DNA of 64,000 bases from positions 4,712,001 through 4,776,000 of the forward strand of contig NZ_JAVLVU010000001.1 of NCBI RefSeq assembly GCF_031951985.1, in the 5' to 3' direction. Source of the DNA: Mucilaginibacter terrae. GTDB taxonomy: Bacteria > Bacteroidota > Bacteroidia > Sphingobacteriales > Sphingobacteriaceae. The translations under genes were made by a program, and so were the position numbers. The notes under the pieces were generated by a model. That model did no database searches. It was given only the letters and a program-made list of their open reading frames with translations, and was not told where the DNA came from. Of the stretch, positions 44,055 through 52,820 are shown piece after piece. The stretch's first letter is position 1, and each line of letters opens with the position of its first letter.

Positions 44055-44085
44055 CAATGAGTGATTTAGTGAATGAGCGAATGAG
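44055..44085. repeat. Left 31-bp arm of the inverted repeat bracketing the four-helix-bundle gene
   Basis: Matches the reverse complement of 44491-44521 at 29 of 31 positions. Confidence 0.85.
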
Positions 44086-44107
44086 TGATTTTTAAATCTT
44101 AAACAGG

Positions 44108-44494
44108 ATGGAAGATTACGGTAAAAGCGAGTTTGCTGAACAGTTCAGGAACCGAACTAAAAGGTTTGTTATTGATATTATAAATTTATACAGGCTGTTG
44201 CCACGTAGTGTTGAAGCCCAAGTGATAGGAAAGCAATTGCTTCGTTCGGCTTCTTCAGTCGGAGCAAATTACCGGGCCGCATGTCGCGGACGTTCGCAGG
44301 CCGAATTTTATTCAAAAATTTGCATTGTAGTTGAGGAAGCCGATGAATCTCTGTTTTGGTAAGAGATTTTAGTTGAATCACAAGTTATAGAACAAAATAA
44401 AGTGAGCGATTTAATGGTTGAGGCAAAGGAAATATTAAAAGTAGTGTCATCGGCACGAAAAACAATAGCCGCCAAAAGCCATAATAATCACTAA
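44108..44494 (+). pseudogene. Four-helix-bundle protein (23S-IVP family), internal stop
   Basis: The frame reads MEDYGKSEFAEQFRNRTKRF..., KQLLRSASSVGANYRAACRG and FYSKICIVVEEADESLFW, all typical of the TIGR02436/S23 family, then TAA at 44360-44362, then continues in the same frame (EILVESQVIEQNK...) to the natural stop at 44494. A single TTA to TAA change would explain the interruption, so the full protein had 128 residues. The family occurs in 23S rRNA intervening sequences and scattered in Bacteroidota genomes; function unclear. The final stop lies inside the right inverted-repeat arm. Confidence 0.85.
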
Positions 44495-44521
44495 TTCGCT
44501 CATTCACTAATTCACTCATTG
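44491..44521. repeat. Right 31-bp arm of the inverted repeat bracketing the four-helix-bundle gene
   Basis: Begins within the stop codon of the four-helix-bundle gene and ends five bases before the next ATG. Confidence 0.85.
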
Positions 44522-44526
44522 AAAAA

Positions 44527-45660
44527 ATGAAAGTCTATCTCGATAACGCCGCCACCACACCGTTGGACCCGGAGGTGATGAAGGAAATGGTTAGGGTGAT
44601 GGAGAGCCAGTACGGCAACCCATCGTCGATACACGCGCATGGCCGCGAGGCACGCTCGCTTATTGAAAAAGCGCGCAAAACCGTAGCCACGTTGCTTAAA
44701 ACCTCACCTGCCGAAATATTTTTCACTTCGGGCGGTACTGAGGCCGATAACACGGCCATTCGCTGTGGTATTTTAGATCATGGTTTAACCCATGCCATTA
44801 CCAGCCACATTGAGCACCATGCGGTTGTACACACGCTGGAGGCACTCGAAAGAGCGGGGACCATTAAGCTGAGCTTTGTAGAAGTTGACGAAAAAGGAGC
44901 CGTAAATTATGAGCACCTCGAGCAACTACTTAAAGATAATGAGCGCAGTTTTGTATCACTTATGCATGCGAACAACGAACTGGGTACCCTAACCGATATG
45001 GAGCGCGTAGGTGACCTGTGCGAGCAATACAACGCCCTGTACCATTGCGATACCGTGCAAACCATGGGTCACTACCCGCACGACTTGAGCAAGCTTAAAG
45101 CCCACTTTGTAGTGTGTGCCGCGCACAAGCTTCACGGACCAAAAGGCACCGGATTTTTGTACGTAAACCATAAAGTGAAAATAAAACCGATGATTTACGG
45201 CGGTTCTCAGGAACGAAATATGCGAGGGGGAACTGAGAATATATACGGCATCGTAGGTCTCGCTAAAGCCTTAGAAATGGCTTATACCGACATGGATGCT
45301 CACCAGGAGCATATACAAGGTCTTAAAAGCTATATGATGGAACAATTGGCCCAAATTCCGGGCGTACACTTTAACGGCGATACGGATGCTGATAAGAGTT
45401 TGTACACCGTGCTCAACGTATCCTTTCCCGAAATGGAAATGGCCGACATGTTGTTGTTCAGCCTCGACATTGCCGGTATCTCGGCTTCAGGCGGCAGTGC
45501 TTGCAGCTCGGGCACTAACATTGGCTCGCACGTGTTGAACGGTATAGGTGCTAACCCCGACCGCCCTGCAGTGCGTTTCTCATTTTCAAAATACAACACC
45601 CGCGAAGAGGTAGATTTTGCCCTCGCCAAAATTCGCGAGATCTGCACGGTGAACGCATAA
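44527..45660 (+). CDS. Cysteine desulfurase (NifS/IscS type)
   Basis: A 377-residue PLP enzyme releasing sulfur from cysteine for Fe-S clusters or tRNA thiolation. VYLDNAATTPLDPEV opens the protein; PLP Lys201 lies in CAAHKLHGPKGTGFLY; His residues for PLP stacking are in TSHIEHHAV; catalytic Cys325 lies in ASGGSACSSG. The mobile loop is of group I length. No IscU gene is next to it. The transcript ends at a strong hairpin. Confidence 0.93.
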   Translation: MKVYLDNAATTPLDPEVMKEMVRVMESQYGNPSSIHAHGREARSLIEKARKTVATLLKTSPAEIFFTSGGTEADNTAIRCGILDHGLTHAITSHIEHHAVVHTLEALERAGTIKLSFVEVDEKGAVNYEHLEQLLKDNERSFVSLMHANNELGTLTDMERVGDLCEQYNALYHCDTVQTMGHYPHDLSKLKAHFVVCAAHKLHGPKGTGFLYVNHKVKIKPMIYGGSQERNMRGGTENIYGIVGLAKALEMAYTDMDAHQEHIQGLKSYMMEQLAQIPGVHFNGDTDADKSLYTVLNVSFPEMEMADMLLFSLDIAGISASGGSACSSGTNIGSHVLNGIGANPDRPAVRFSFSKYNTREEVDFALAKIREICTVNA

Positions 45661-45686
45661 GACATTTAAGATTTCTTATAATATAG

Positions 45687-45718
45687 AAAAGTCATTGCCC
45701 CGGGGTAATGACTTTTTT
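45687..45718 (+). terminator. Rho-independent terminator after cysteine desulfurase
   Basis: A 15-bp stem (AAAAGTCATTGCCCC/GGGGTAATGACTTTT, one G-T pair) plus T tract. Confidence 0.9.
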
Positions 45719-45734
45719 GGTTTTTTACACATCG

Positions 45735-45849
45735 TGTCGTTGCAAGCGATAGCGTGGCAATCCCACATGCAATGTTGAAAAGCGATTGAATTATTGGCTA
45801 TTAAAACGTAAGGAGATTGCCACGTCGTTATCGCTTCTCGCAATGGGAT
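45735..45849. repeat. Inverted repeat with GTTGC...GCAAT arms
   Basis: Arms GTTGCAAGCGATAGCGTGGC and GCCACGTCGTTATCGCTTCT-type pair; related to 32700-32815. Confidence 0.7.
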
Positions 45850-45864
45850 AATTGAGTTTTTATC

Positions 45865-46161
45865 TCAGCTTATATATTCCCGGTCTTCATCACTTAGTGT
45901 ATCGGTTCGTCTTCCGTCGCCATCGTTTATGTAATCATCATTATCCAGGTCATCATCCTCATCGCGGCGCGCCTTGCGTCGCGGACGGGCAACCAGCACC
46001 CCCAGTAAAAAGGCACTCACCGAAACCGAGGTAAGCATAGCAACCTTAGGTACGGTCATAGGTATAAACAAAATTGTGAACTCAGCTTCGTCGGTATTTT
46101 GCAGCAACACGGCTGTTATAAAAATGAGGAGTAGGAGGGCAATGATGGTCTTAAAACTCAT
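45865..46161 (-). CDS. LapA-like small membrane protein
   Basis: A 98-residue protein with two membrane helices (FKTIIALLLLIFITAVLLQN and VAMLTSVSVSAFLLGVLVA), a basic RPRRKARR segment and a highly acidic tail (DEDDDLDNDD). This matches the LapA/DUF1049 layout. The start MSFKTIIALLLL at 46161 is chosen because it puts the first helix at the N-terminus. Confidence 0.75.
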   Translation of the reverse strand: MSFKTIIALLLLIFITAVLLQNTDEAEFTILFIPMTVPKVAMLTSVSVSAFLLGVLVARPRRKARRDEDDDLDNDDYINDGDGRRTDTLSDEDREYIS

Positions 46162-46212
46162 ATCGGTTTTTGTTAAAACTTGATATTTCAAGATGCAAAT
46201 TTTTTGCCACAA

Positions 46213-47182
46213 CCCGGAGCACGATCATGAAATTCCGCGTATAGTTTTAGTGGAATAAGGTGGAAATCTGTGAAGTTCTGTACGCCATTTCTGTCAGTTT
46301 TAAGATGCCATTTTTTGATTCTGTATACAAAAAGGAAGATAGGGGCACACCTGCACTCAAAATTTGAGTTCTGTTCAAACAGCTTTCAAAACACTAAGGT
46401 CATTATAGCTTCAAAAATACATGATGGAAAATTTACTTTATAATAAATAATATATATAGTTGATTTATAATGCTATATGTGATTTTATATTGAGATAAAA
46501 TGCTTTTTGCTAATAATGTTAGCAATTTTGCTGCTGTATAATTTGAAGTATGTAAAGTTAAATTTTATAATAATTTTTTATATACCTGATAATCATTGTA
46601 TAATGTAGTTTATATAACGTTAATTTTTAAATATTAAAGTGATTTGTATTTGCAAAAATAGCCTATGTGATGACTTTAAAGAATATTTGAATAGTACACT
46701 ATCTAAAAAATGAATTCTGCCCCAGTTGGATTTTATTTCGAAGAACGTCTTAGTATACCGCTCAAAAATTAAAGGGCTTAGAAAGGCTTAAAATGCGTCT
46801 GCCCTATTTCACAGAAATTGATGATTAGTCGAAAAGTTAGCGCTGGAATTGATAGAGGGGAGAATGAAATACGCGTAATGATTTGTTTAAACTATTGCCT
46901 TCACGGCAATAGAATTCAGCAAGTCGAGAAGGTCAGTCACCGTACGTAGCTTTTAGTAACTACTGCACATGATTGGTCAGGCTTTGAGAAATTTAACGGT
47001 ATGCAGTTAATTAGTGCCAAAAAATATATACGCTCACTTTGCTTAGTGTGGAGCTTATATATCTCCTAAAACCCATTACCGCGGCAAACGAGGATTACCA
47101 GTTGTGATGGCAACTTATAAAGGAATGATATGCTTAGTGTATGAAAAAGGAGCTGTTATATGCGCTGAACTTTGCGCTGTTT
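46213..47182. other. AT-rich 970-bp stretch without recognisable gene
   Basis: No credible open frame, RNA gene or repeat family copy was found. The first two thirds are very rich in A and T. Near 47047-47190 a 48-codon frame (HYRGKRGLPVVMATYKG) could be a remnant, but is unassigned. Confidence 0.5.
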
Positions 47183-48064
47183 TTATTTGTTAGCCTGCTT
47201 TTGCGCTACCGGAAATAAGAAGATGGTAGACAAAATTATGACTGCACCGATCCAGAAACCAAGACTCACGGTATGCAGATCGCCAAAGAATATAAAGGCC
47301 ATTATGATGCCGTACACAGGTTCGAGGTTGGTAATAAGGGCCACTTTAAAAGCCGACATTTCGCGCATTACCGACACCCCGGCCACGTAAGCCAGTGAGG
47401 TGCATATGGTGCCTAATAGTAAAAGGTAGCCTATATCTGTATTATGCGGTATTTGCAAATTGACTATACCGCCGCTTATCAGCATATATACCGTTAGCCA
47501 CAAAAATGCTCCTACAAGTTCGTAAAAGCCAATTATGGTAGGGTGGGTATGTTTAACTAAATTAGAGTTAATAATAGAAAACAAGCTGGCTGCAGCAGCA
47601 CATATAAGGCCTAATATGATGCCGAGCGTATACTGCGATTCGAACTTGAAGATGAGCACTATACCAGCAATGATCAACAACCCGGAGAAAATTTCGAGTT
47701 TGGAGACCGGTTTGCGTTTAATTAGCGGCTCAAAAATAGCTGTAAACAACGTTACCGACGATAAGCACACCAGCGTAACCGACACCGTTGAAACCTTAAT
47801 AGCCTGAAAAAACAATATCCAATGCCCGCCTACCAGTATGCCGGTAAGTAGCAGGTTAATAAAAGTTTTTTTGCTGATTTTAAGGCTCTGCCTGTTAAAT
47901 TTAAAGTATAAAAATAACGTAACCGATGCGATAAGCACCCTGTACCAAACCAAATTAACAGCTGTAATGGTGATGAGCTTTCCCAAAATGCCGGTAAATC
48001 CCCATATAAAAACTGTGAAGTGCAGTATGAGCAGGTTTTTATTTAGTTCGGGTGATTTTGACAT
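47183..48064 (-). CDS. EamA/DMT-family exporter
   Basis: A 293-residue membrane protein with ten helices in two EamA halves: VFIWGFTGILGKLITI in helix 1 and the second-half repeat GIILGLICAAAASLFSIINS, ending EPVYGIIMAFIFFGDLH. Such carriers export metabolites or amino acids; the substrate cannot be read. It stands alone, with a gap of 132 bases to the LptF/G gene upstream. Confidence 0.88.
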   Translation of the reverse strand: MSKSPELNKNLLILHFTVFIWGFTGILGKLITITAVNLVWYRVLIASVTLFLYFKFNRQSLKISKKTFINLLLTGILVGGHWILFFQAIKVSTVSVTLVCLSSVTLFTAIFEPLIKRKPVSKLEIFSGLLIIAGIVLIFKFESQYTLGIILGLICAAAASLFSIINSNLVKHTHPTIIGFYELVGAFLWLTVYMLISGGIVNLQIPHNTDIGYLLLLGTICTSLAYVAGVSVMREMSAFKVALITNLEPVYGIIMAFIFFGDLHTVSLGFWIGAVIILSTIFLFPVAQKQANK

Positions 48065-48196
48065 TTAGTGAGCAGTGAATTATGAGTGGTCAGTAATGAT
48101 TGGAGATTGATAAGTGCTGAATATGTAAGGTTGAGTAGTGAATGAAAGTTAATTCGCTATTGATTATTAACGATTATCTATTCACTTCTCACCACT

Positions 48197-49306
48197 CTAT
48201 TTAGGTGCTTTACGCAACAGGTAAAGGCCGGTTAAGCCAAAAAGTACATTGGGTATACAAACCGCAATCATAGGCGGCAAACCGGCTTTGAGCGAGAATA
48301 CGTTGGCAAACCTATCTACCACAATATAAAGAAAGCAGAGCAGGATACCTATGCCCAGCGGCAAGCCAATACCGCCGCGTACCTTGCGCGATGATATAGA
48401 TACACCTATCAATGTAAGCACGAATGCAGAAAACGGGTAAATAAAGCGCCGGTATTTCTCCAGTTTGAGTTCAACCAGGCGGCCTGTGCCACGTATGGTT
48501 TCTTTGCTTATTTGCTTGGTAAGGTCGGGGGTTGATATGGCGCGGTAAATATTGGTATTGATGTCGTTATTAGCTTCAAAATCTGAAGGCTGCATATCAA
48601 TAATGGTGTCTTTTTGCGGCAGCTCCACCCATTTTTCTTTCAAGCCGTTTACGTAGCGTATTTTGGGGTTGAAAAACGTCCAACTGTGTTTAAGCGAATC
48701 GTAGGTAATACGGTCCGACGTTAATTTTTGCCGCATAACGTCACCATCAAATTTTTCGAGGCTAAAATTGTAACCCGTTTTAACCACGTTATCATATGTT
48801 TCAAGGTAAACGTAGGTATGCTCATCCAACTGCATGTGCTGCTCCTTTTTGGTAGGGTCGGTACTGTTGGTGTATGTATCGTCGAATTTAACGCTCAACT
48901 GGTTGGTAAGCGGTATAAAATAAACGTTCCCTAAAAAGAAAACCACGAAGATGATACCCGAGGCAATAAAATATGGGCGTAGGAAACGATTGAAACTTAC
49001 TTTACCGCTTAGTATGGGTACAATTTCGGTTTGATTAGCCATTTTGGCTGTAAAGAATATCACAGCCAAAAAGTTGATGAGCGGAAGCAGCGTATTGGCG
49101 TAGTAGGGCAGGTAACCACCATAATACTGGAATACAATGGCACTTAACGGAGCCTTGCTCTTTAAAAAATCGTCGAGATGCTCCGATACGTCGAAAACTA
49201 CGATAATGATCAAAAACAGCGACAGCGTGAACACGAACGTGCCCAGGTACTTTTTAATTATGTACCAATCGATGATTTTAATGTAGTTATCCAAAAATTT
49301 GAACAT
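48197..49306 (-). CDS. LptF/LptG-family LPS-transport permease
   Basis: A 369-residue YjgP/YjgQ permease: three helices at the front (KYLGTFVFTLSLFLIIIVVF, then two more), a periplasmic beta-jellyroll (about 125-270) and three helices at the end (GGIGLPLGIGILLCFLYIVV). It drives LPS extraction with LptB. Single gene; the partner is not adjacent. It starts by a one-base overlap on the stop of tgt, so the two are coupled. Confidence 0.9.
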   Translation of the reverse strand: MFKFLDNYIKIIDWYIIKKYLGTFVFTLSLFLIIIVVFDVSEHLDDFLKSKAPLSAIVFQYYGGYLPYYANTLLPLINFLAVIFFTAKMANQTEIVPILSGKVSFNRFLRPYFIASGIIFVVFFLGNVYFIPLTNQLSVKFDDTYTNSTDPTKKEQHMQLDEHTYVYLETYDNVVKTGYNFSLEKFDGDVMRQKLTSDRITYDSLKHSWTFFNPKIRYVNGLKEKWVELPQKDTIIDMQPSDFEANNDINTNIYRAISTPDLTKQISKETIRGTGRLVELKLEKYRRFIYPFSAFVLTLIGVSISSRKVRGGIGLPLGIGILLCFLYIVVDRFANVFSLKAGLPPMIAVCIPNVLFGLTGLYLLRKAPK

Positions 49307-50436
49307 TACAGGCGCTGGGCTAATTGTTTAACCATGGCATTCTTCCAACTGTAAAAATCGCCATTTATTATATGCTGGCGGGCTTCGTTCACTAACCAAA
49401 GATAAAAATGCAGGTTATGCAAACTGGCAATTTGTGCGCCCAGCATTTCGCCCGAGGTAATCAGGTGGCGTAAATAGGCTTTAGAATGTTCACGGTCTAC
49501 CCATAGGTCACTATCTTCATCAATAACGCTAAAATCATTCTTCCATTTCTCGTTGCGCATGTTGAGGATGCCGTTTTTGGTGAACAGCAGGCCGTGGCGG
49601 GCGTTGCGGGTAGGCATAACGCAATCAAACATATCAATGCCCAGGGCAATGTTTTCCAAAATATTAACTGGTGTGCCCACACCCATCAGGTAACGTGGCT
49701 TATCGTACGGTAAAATATTGCACACGATTTCGGTCATGGCGTACATTTCTTCGGCAGGTTCGCCAACCGAAAGACCACCAATGGCATTACCCTCACGGCC
49801 GAACGACGCGATCACCTCGGCCGAACGCTCGCGCAGATCTTTATATACCGATCCCTGCACTATAGGGAAGAGGGTTTGACTGTAATCGTATTTAGGTTCG
49901 GTGCTGTCGAAACGGTCGCAGCAGCGTTTAAGCCAGCGGTGCGTCATTTCAATAGAACGGCGGGCGTAGCCATAATCGCAAGGGTAGGGCGTGCACTCGT
50001 CAAAAGCCATAATAATATCGGCACCAATTACACGCTGGATATCCATGGCCGCTTCGGGCGTAAACAAATGCTTCGAGCCATCAATATGTGAGCGAAACGT
50101 AACACCTTCTTCTTTTATTTTGCGCGCCTGGCTTAACGAATATACCTGGTAACCACCGCTATCGGTTAAAATAGGGCCGTCCCAGCCGTTAAATTTATGC
50201 AGGCCACCGGCTTTTTCCAACGTTTCGAGCCCTGGACGCAGGTAAAGGTGATACGTATTCCCTAAAATGATCTGGGCCTCAATATCATTCTTTAGCTCAC
50301 GCTGGTGAACGGCTTTTACCGTACCGGCGGTGCCAACAGGCATAAAAATAGGCGTTTGTATAACGCCATGGTCGGTTGTAATTTCTCCGGCACGGGCCTT
50401 TGAAAGTTTATCTTGAGCGGTTAAATTAAATTTCAT
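49306..50436 (-). CDS. tgt: Tgt: tRNA-guanine transglycosylase, zinc-motif cysteines absent
   Basis: A 376-residue enzyme exchanging G34 for preQ1 in tRNAs for His, Asp, Asn, Tyr. TDSGGYQVYSL holds the general-acid/base Asp92, and MFDCVMPTRNARHG the nucleophile Asp271. Where other Tgt enzymes carry the zinc ligands C-x-C-x2-C (here residues about 308-316, DEDSDLWVDREHS) there are no Cys; the fourth ligand position His340 is kept. This loss may be usual in the phylum. It is coupled to the LptF/G-type gene by a one-base overlap. Confidence 0.94.
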   Translation of the reverse strand: MKFNLTAQDKLSKARAGEITTDHGVIQTPIFMPVGTAGTVKAVHQRELKNDIEAQIILGNTYHLYLRPGLETLEKAGGLHKFNGWDGPILTDSGGYQVYSLSQARKIKEEGVTFRSHIDGSKHLFTPEAAMDIQRVIGADIIMAFDECTPYPCDYGYARRSIEMTHRWLKRCCDRFDSTEPKYDYSQTLFPIVQGSVYKDLRERSAEVIASFGREGNAIGGLSVGEPAEEMYAMTEIVCNILPYDKPRYLMGVGTPVNILENIALGIDMFDCVMPTRNARHGLLFTKNGILNMRNEKWKNDFSVIDEDSDLWVDREHSKAYLRHLITSGEMLGAQIASLHNLHFYLWLVNEARQHIINGDFYSWKNAMVKQLAQRL

Positions 50437-50467
50437 TTTTTGTAAAGGGCAAAGTTACTAAATAATT

Positions 50468-50525
50468 AGCCCCACCCAAACCCTCTCATTGCCCCCTCTA
50501 AATCTCCCCCGGGAGGGGAGACTTT
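50468..50525. repeat. C/G-rich intergenic repeat, partial copy
   Basis: CCCCTCTAAATCTCCCCC...GGGGAGACTTT hairpin as in 12147-12238, directly upstream of tgt. Confidence 0.6.
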
Positions 50526-50560
50526 AATGAAAATTAGCATCTCCTTGTGAAGTTAAATTG

Positions 50561-50657
50561 CAGTTTGCGTGAGGGATAGCAGTGGAAAGCCCACAGTGCA
50601 GCGTAGCGAAACGAGGACTTGCAACGAATAGCCCGACCCGCCTCAGGCGGGGCACGC
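50561..50657 (+). repeat. REP-like repeat 'family A', copy 3
   Basis: Third copy of the 100-bp unit at 32579-32680, with CCGCCTCAGGCGG palindrome. Confidence 0.85.
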
Positions 50658-50859
50658 CCATGTTGTAGTTATTAGGTTATTATGTATAGTTGATAGATTC
50701 GTTTTACAAATTCTGATTACTATGTAAGGTTTTAAAATTCCAGATGAAGAATAGAGAAAATTAGAGGCTCTGAGAATCGGTTATACGGAAGCATACTGTA
50801 CCAATGTGCATATAAGTCAAGCAGATGGGGTTAATTCCGGCCTGCAAAAATAGTGGTTA

Positions 50860-50904
50860 GGCGATTCAATCGCCAACTCATATTAAGCACTCGTTGCAAA
50901 CGAG
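50860..50904. repeat. Cloverleaf repeat, half copy with covarying stem
   Basis: GGCGAT-TCA-ATCGCC and CTCGTT-GCA-AACGAG hairpins joined by AACTCATATTAAGCACTC. Compared with 35626-35725 the second stem changes CC/GG to TT/AA on both sides. Confidence 0.8.
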
Positions 50905-50942
50905 CGCAAAAATATGCATCGATATTCAAACTGCCTTGGTAG

Positions 50943-51030
50943 CACCCTCTAAATCTCCCACGGTAGGTGAAACTTTAAAACAAAAATACTTTTAGAGCCC
51001 TCCCTCCCGGGGAGGGTTTGGATGGGGCTT
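50943..51030. repeat. C/G-rich double-hairpin intergenic repeat
   Basis: CTCCCACGGTAGGTGA-type and CCCTCCCGGGGAGGG hairpins around a T-rich spacer, as at 12147-12238. It reaches into the annotated start of the GT2 gene. Confidence 0.65.
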
Positions 51031-52236
51031 TTAATAAACTATCTAAATTCAACTAATTCCCAAACAATTCGGTTAAAATTAACAAATTTGCCATTTGTAA
51101 TAATAGCCCCGAATTTGGAACAATATATACCCCTGGCCTTACTGTGTTTTTTAGTGCTTTGCTTTGTTTGGCAAATGGGCTTTTTGCTGGTAGTGCCGCG
51201 CCGTTTGGCTGCTTACCATGTGCCTGATGAAGACGTTGTGGCGGGTAATCTTCCCATCTCGGTAATTATAGCCGCCCGTAATGAGGCCGAAAATTTAACC
51301 CAATATTTACCCGCTATTTTAGAACAGGATTATCCTCATTTTGAAGTGGTTGTAGTGAATGATTGTTCGGTTGATAACAGCCGGTGGGTGTTAGAAGATT
51401 TTGCCAAAAACTATCCGCACCTTAAATTGGTTACTGTTACTGAACACCCCCGCTTTAAAACCGGGAAAAAGTTTGCCTTAACCATGGGTATAAAAGCCGC
51501 CAGTCACGAACATCTTTTGTTTACCGATGCCGATTGCGAACCGGCTTCGCCACAATGGATCGCGCGTATAGCTGCCAATTTTACACCCGGTGTGCAAATT
51601 GTATTGGGATACTCTCCATACCGCAAACGCCGTGGCTTTATTAATGCTTTTACACGTTTCGAAACCTTAAAAACTGCTATTACATACATTTCGGCGGCAT
51701 TAGGGCGTAATGCTTACATGGGTATTGGCCGTAATTTGGCTTACACCAAATCGTTGTTTTTTAGCGTAAAAGGTTTTGCCTCGCACCTGCATATTTTGGC
51801 CGGCGATGATGATCTGTTTGTAAACCAAAACGCCACGACTGATAATACTGCGGTTGAAATTCATAAAGATGCTTTTGTTTATACCGATGCTAAACGTACT
51901 TTAGGCGGATACTTTCGCCAAAAGAAACGCCACATGGGAGTAGGGGGCTTGTATAAAAACAAGCACCGCCGTATGCTGAGCTTTGAAGCTTTAAGCGGTT
52001 TCTTTTTTTATGTGGCATTAGTATTGTGCATAGTTTTTAAAGTACAACTACCAATTATAGCCGGGTTATACATCGCACGATTAATAACTCAAATTATTGT
52101 TTACATAAAGTCGGCTAAAAAGCTGACCGGGAAGGATTTGATATGGTTTTTGCCATTCTTTGATTTGCTGTATTATGTGTACTTGAATGTGTTTGGTTTA
52201 ATAGGAACATTTGTAAAAACCATACAATGGAAGTAA
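51022..52236 (+). CDS. Family 2 membrane glycosyltransferase
   Basis: A protein of up to 404 residues: membrane helix (about 38-58), GT-A domain with ISVIIAARNEAENLTQYLPA, VVVVNDCSVDN, the DxD-like FTDADCEP near residue 173, AGDDDLF near 263 and QKKRHMG near 300 (in place of QxxRW), and two or three helices at the end. It resembles poly-N-acetylglucosamine or lipid-linked sugar synthases. The ATG at 51022 lies inside a repeat; a TTG near 51089 or 51113 is a more natural start. It overlaps the sigma-factor gene by ten bases. Confidence 0.85.
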   Translation: MGLLINYLNSTNSQTIRLKLTNLPFVIIAPNLEQYIPLALLCFLVLCFVWQMGFLLVVPRRLAAYHVPDEDVVAGNLPISVIIAARNEAENLTQYLPAILEQDYPHFEVVVVNDCSVDNSRWVLEDFAKNYPHLKLVTVTEHPRFKTGKKFALTMGIKAASHEHLLFTDADCEPASPQWIARIAANFTPGVQIVLGYSPYRKRRGFINAFTRFETLKTAITYISAALGRNAYMGIGRNLAYTKSLFFSVKGFASHLHILAGDDDLFVNQNATTDNTAVEIHKDAFVYTDAKRTLGGYFRQKKRHMGVGGLYKNKHRRMLSFEALSGFFFYVALVLCIVFKVQLPIIAGLYIARLITQIIVYIKSAKKLTGKDLIWFLPFFDLLYYVYLNVFGLIGTFVKTIQWK

Positions 52237-52820
52237 ACGCTAATTTTACCGATAACGCCAAAAACGACTATCAACTGGTGCTGAAAGCAAGGGCGGGAAG
52301 CCAGAAAGCTTTTGCCGATTTGATGCAACGCTACAAGGATTCGATATATTTTATGTCGCTCAAGATGGTGAACAACCGCGAGGATGCCATGGATATAACG
52401 GTTGAAACTTTTGCCAAAGCGTTTGAAAAACTGGATAAGTACCAGCCTGATTACGCATTTAGTACCTGGCTGTTCAGGGTGGCTACCAACAACTGTATTG
52501 ATTTTTTGCGCAAAAAGAAGCTCAACACCGTTTCTATCAATAATATGATGGATGAGGAGGACGACCGTCCGTTGCAAATTAAGTCGGACACGCTGAACCC
52601 CGAAGAGTTCTCTATCAAAAAGCAGCAATCGAACGAGATAAAATTACTCATTGAAAGCTTACCGCCGCGTTATCGTAACTTATTAACGTTGAGGTATTTC
52701 GACGAACTCTCGTACGAGGAAATTGCACAGCAACTCGACCTGCCGCTGGGTACTGTAAAGGCACAATTGTTTAGGGCCAAGTACCTGCTGGGCAACATTA
52801 TTAACCGTATTGACCGATAA
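52227..52820 (+). CDS. ECF-type RNA polymerase sigma factor
   Basis: A 197-residue sigma-70 family protein. Region 2 (about 25-95) has LMQRYKDSIYFMSLKMVNNRE and FSTWLFRVATNNCIDFLRKK; region 4 (about 140-195) has LPPRYRNLLTLRYFDELSYE and GTVKAQLFRAKYLL. No anti-sigma gene is next to it. It starts inside the GT2 gene and its stop abuts the rsmG ATG, so all three are probably translated from one message. Confidence 0.92.
   Translation: MEVNANFTDNAKNDYQLVLKARAGSQKAFADLMQRYKDSIYFMSLKMVNNREDAMDITVETFAKAFEKLDKYQPDYAFSTWLFRVATNNCIDFLRKKKLNTVSINNMMDEEDDRPLQIKSDTLNPEEFSIKKQQSNEIKLLIESLPPRYRNLLTLRYFDELSYEEIAQQLDLPLGTVKAQLFRAKYLLGNIINRIDR

Noticed and set aside
47047..47193. 48-codon frame with HYRGKRGLPVVMATYKG
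   Set aside because: Too short, no clear start, and not matched to any family I know; kept only as a possible remnant in the AT-rich stretch.
52173..52628. 151-codon frame opposite the sigma-factor gene
   Set aside because: Antisense shadow of a well-conserved sigma factor.
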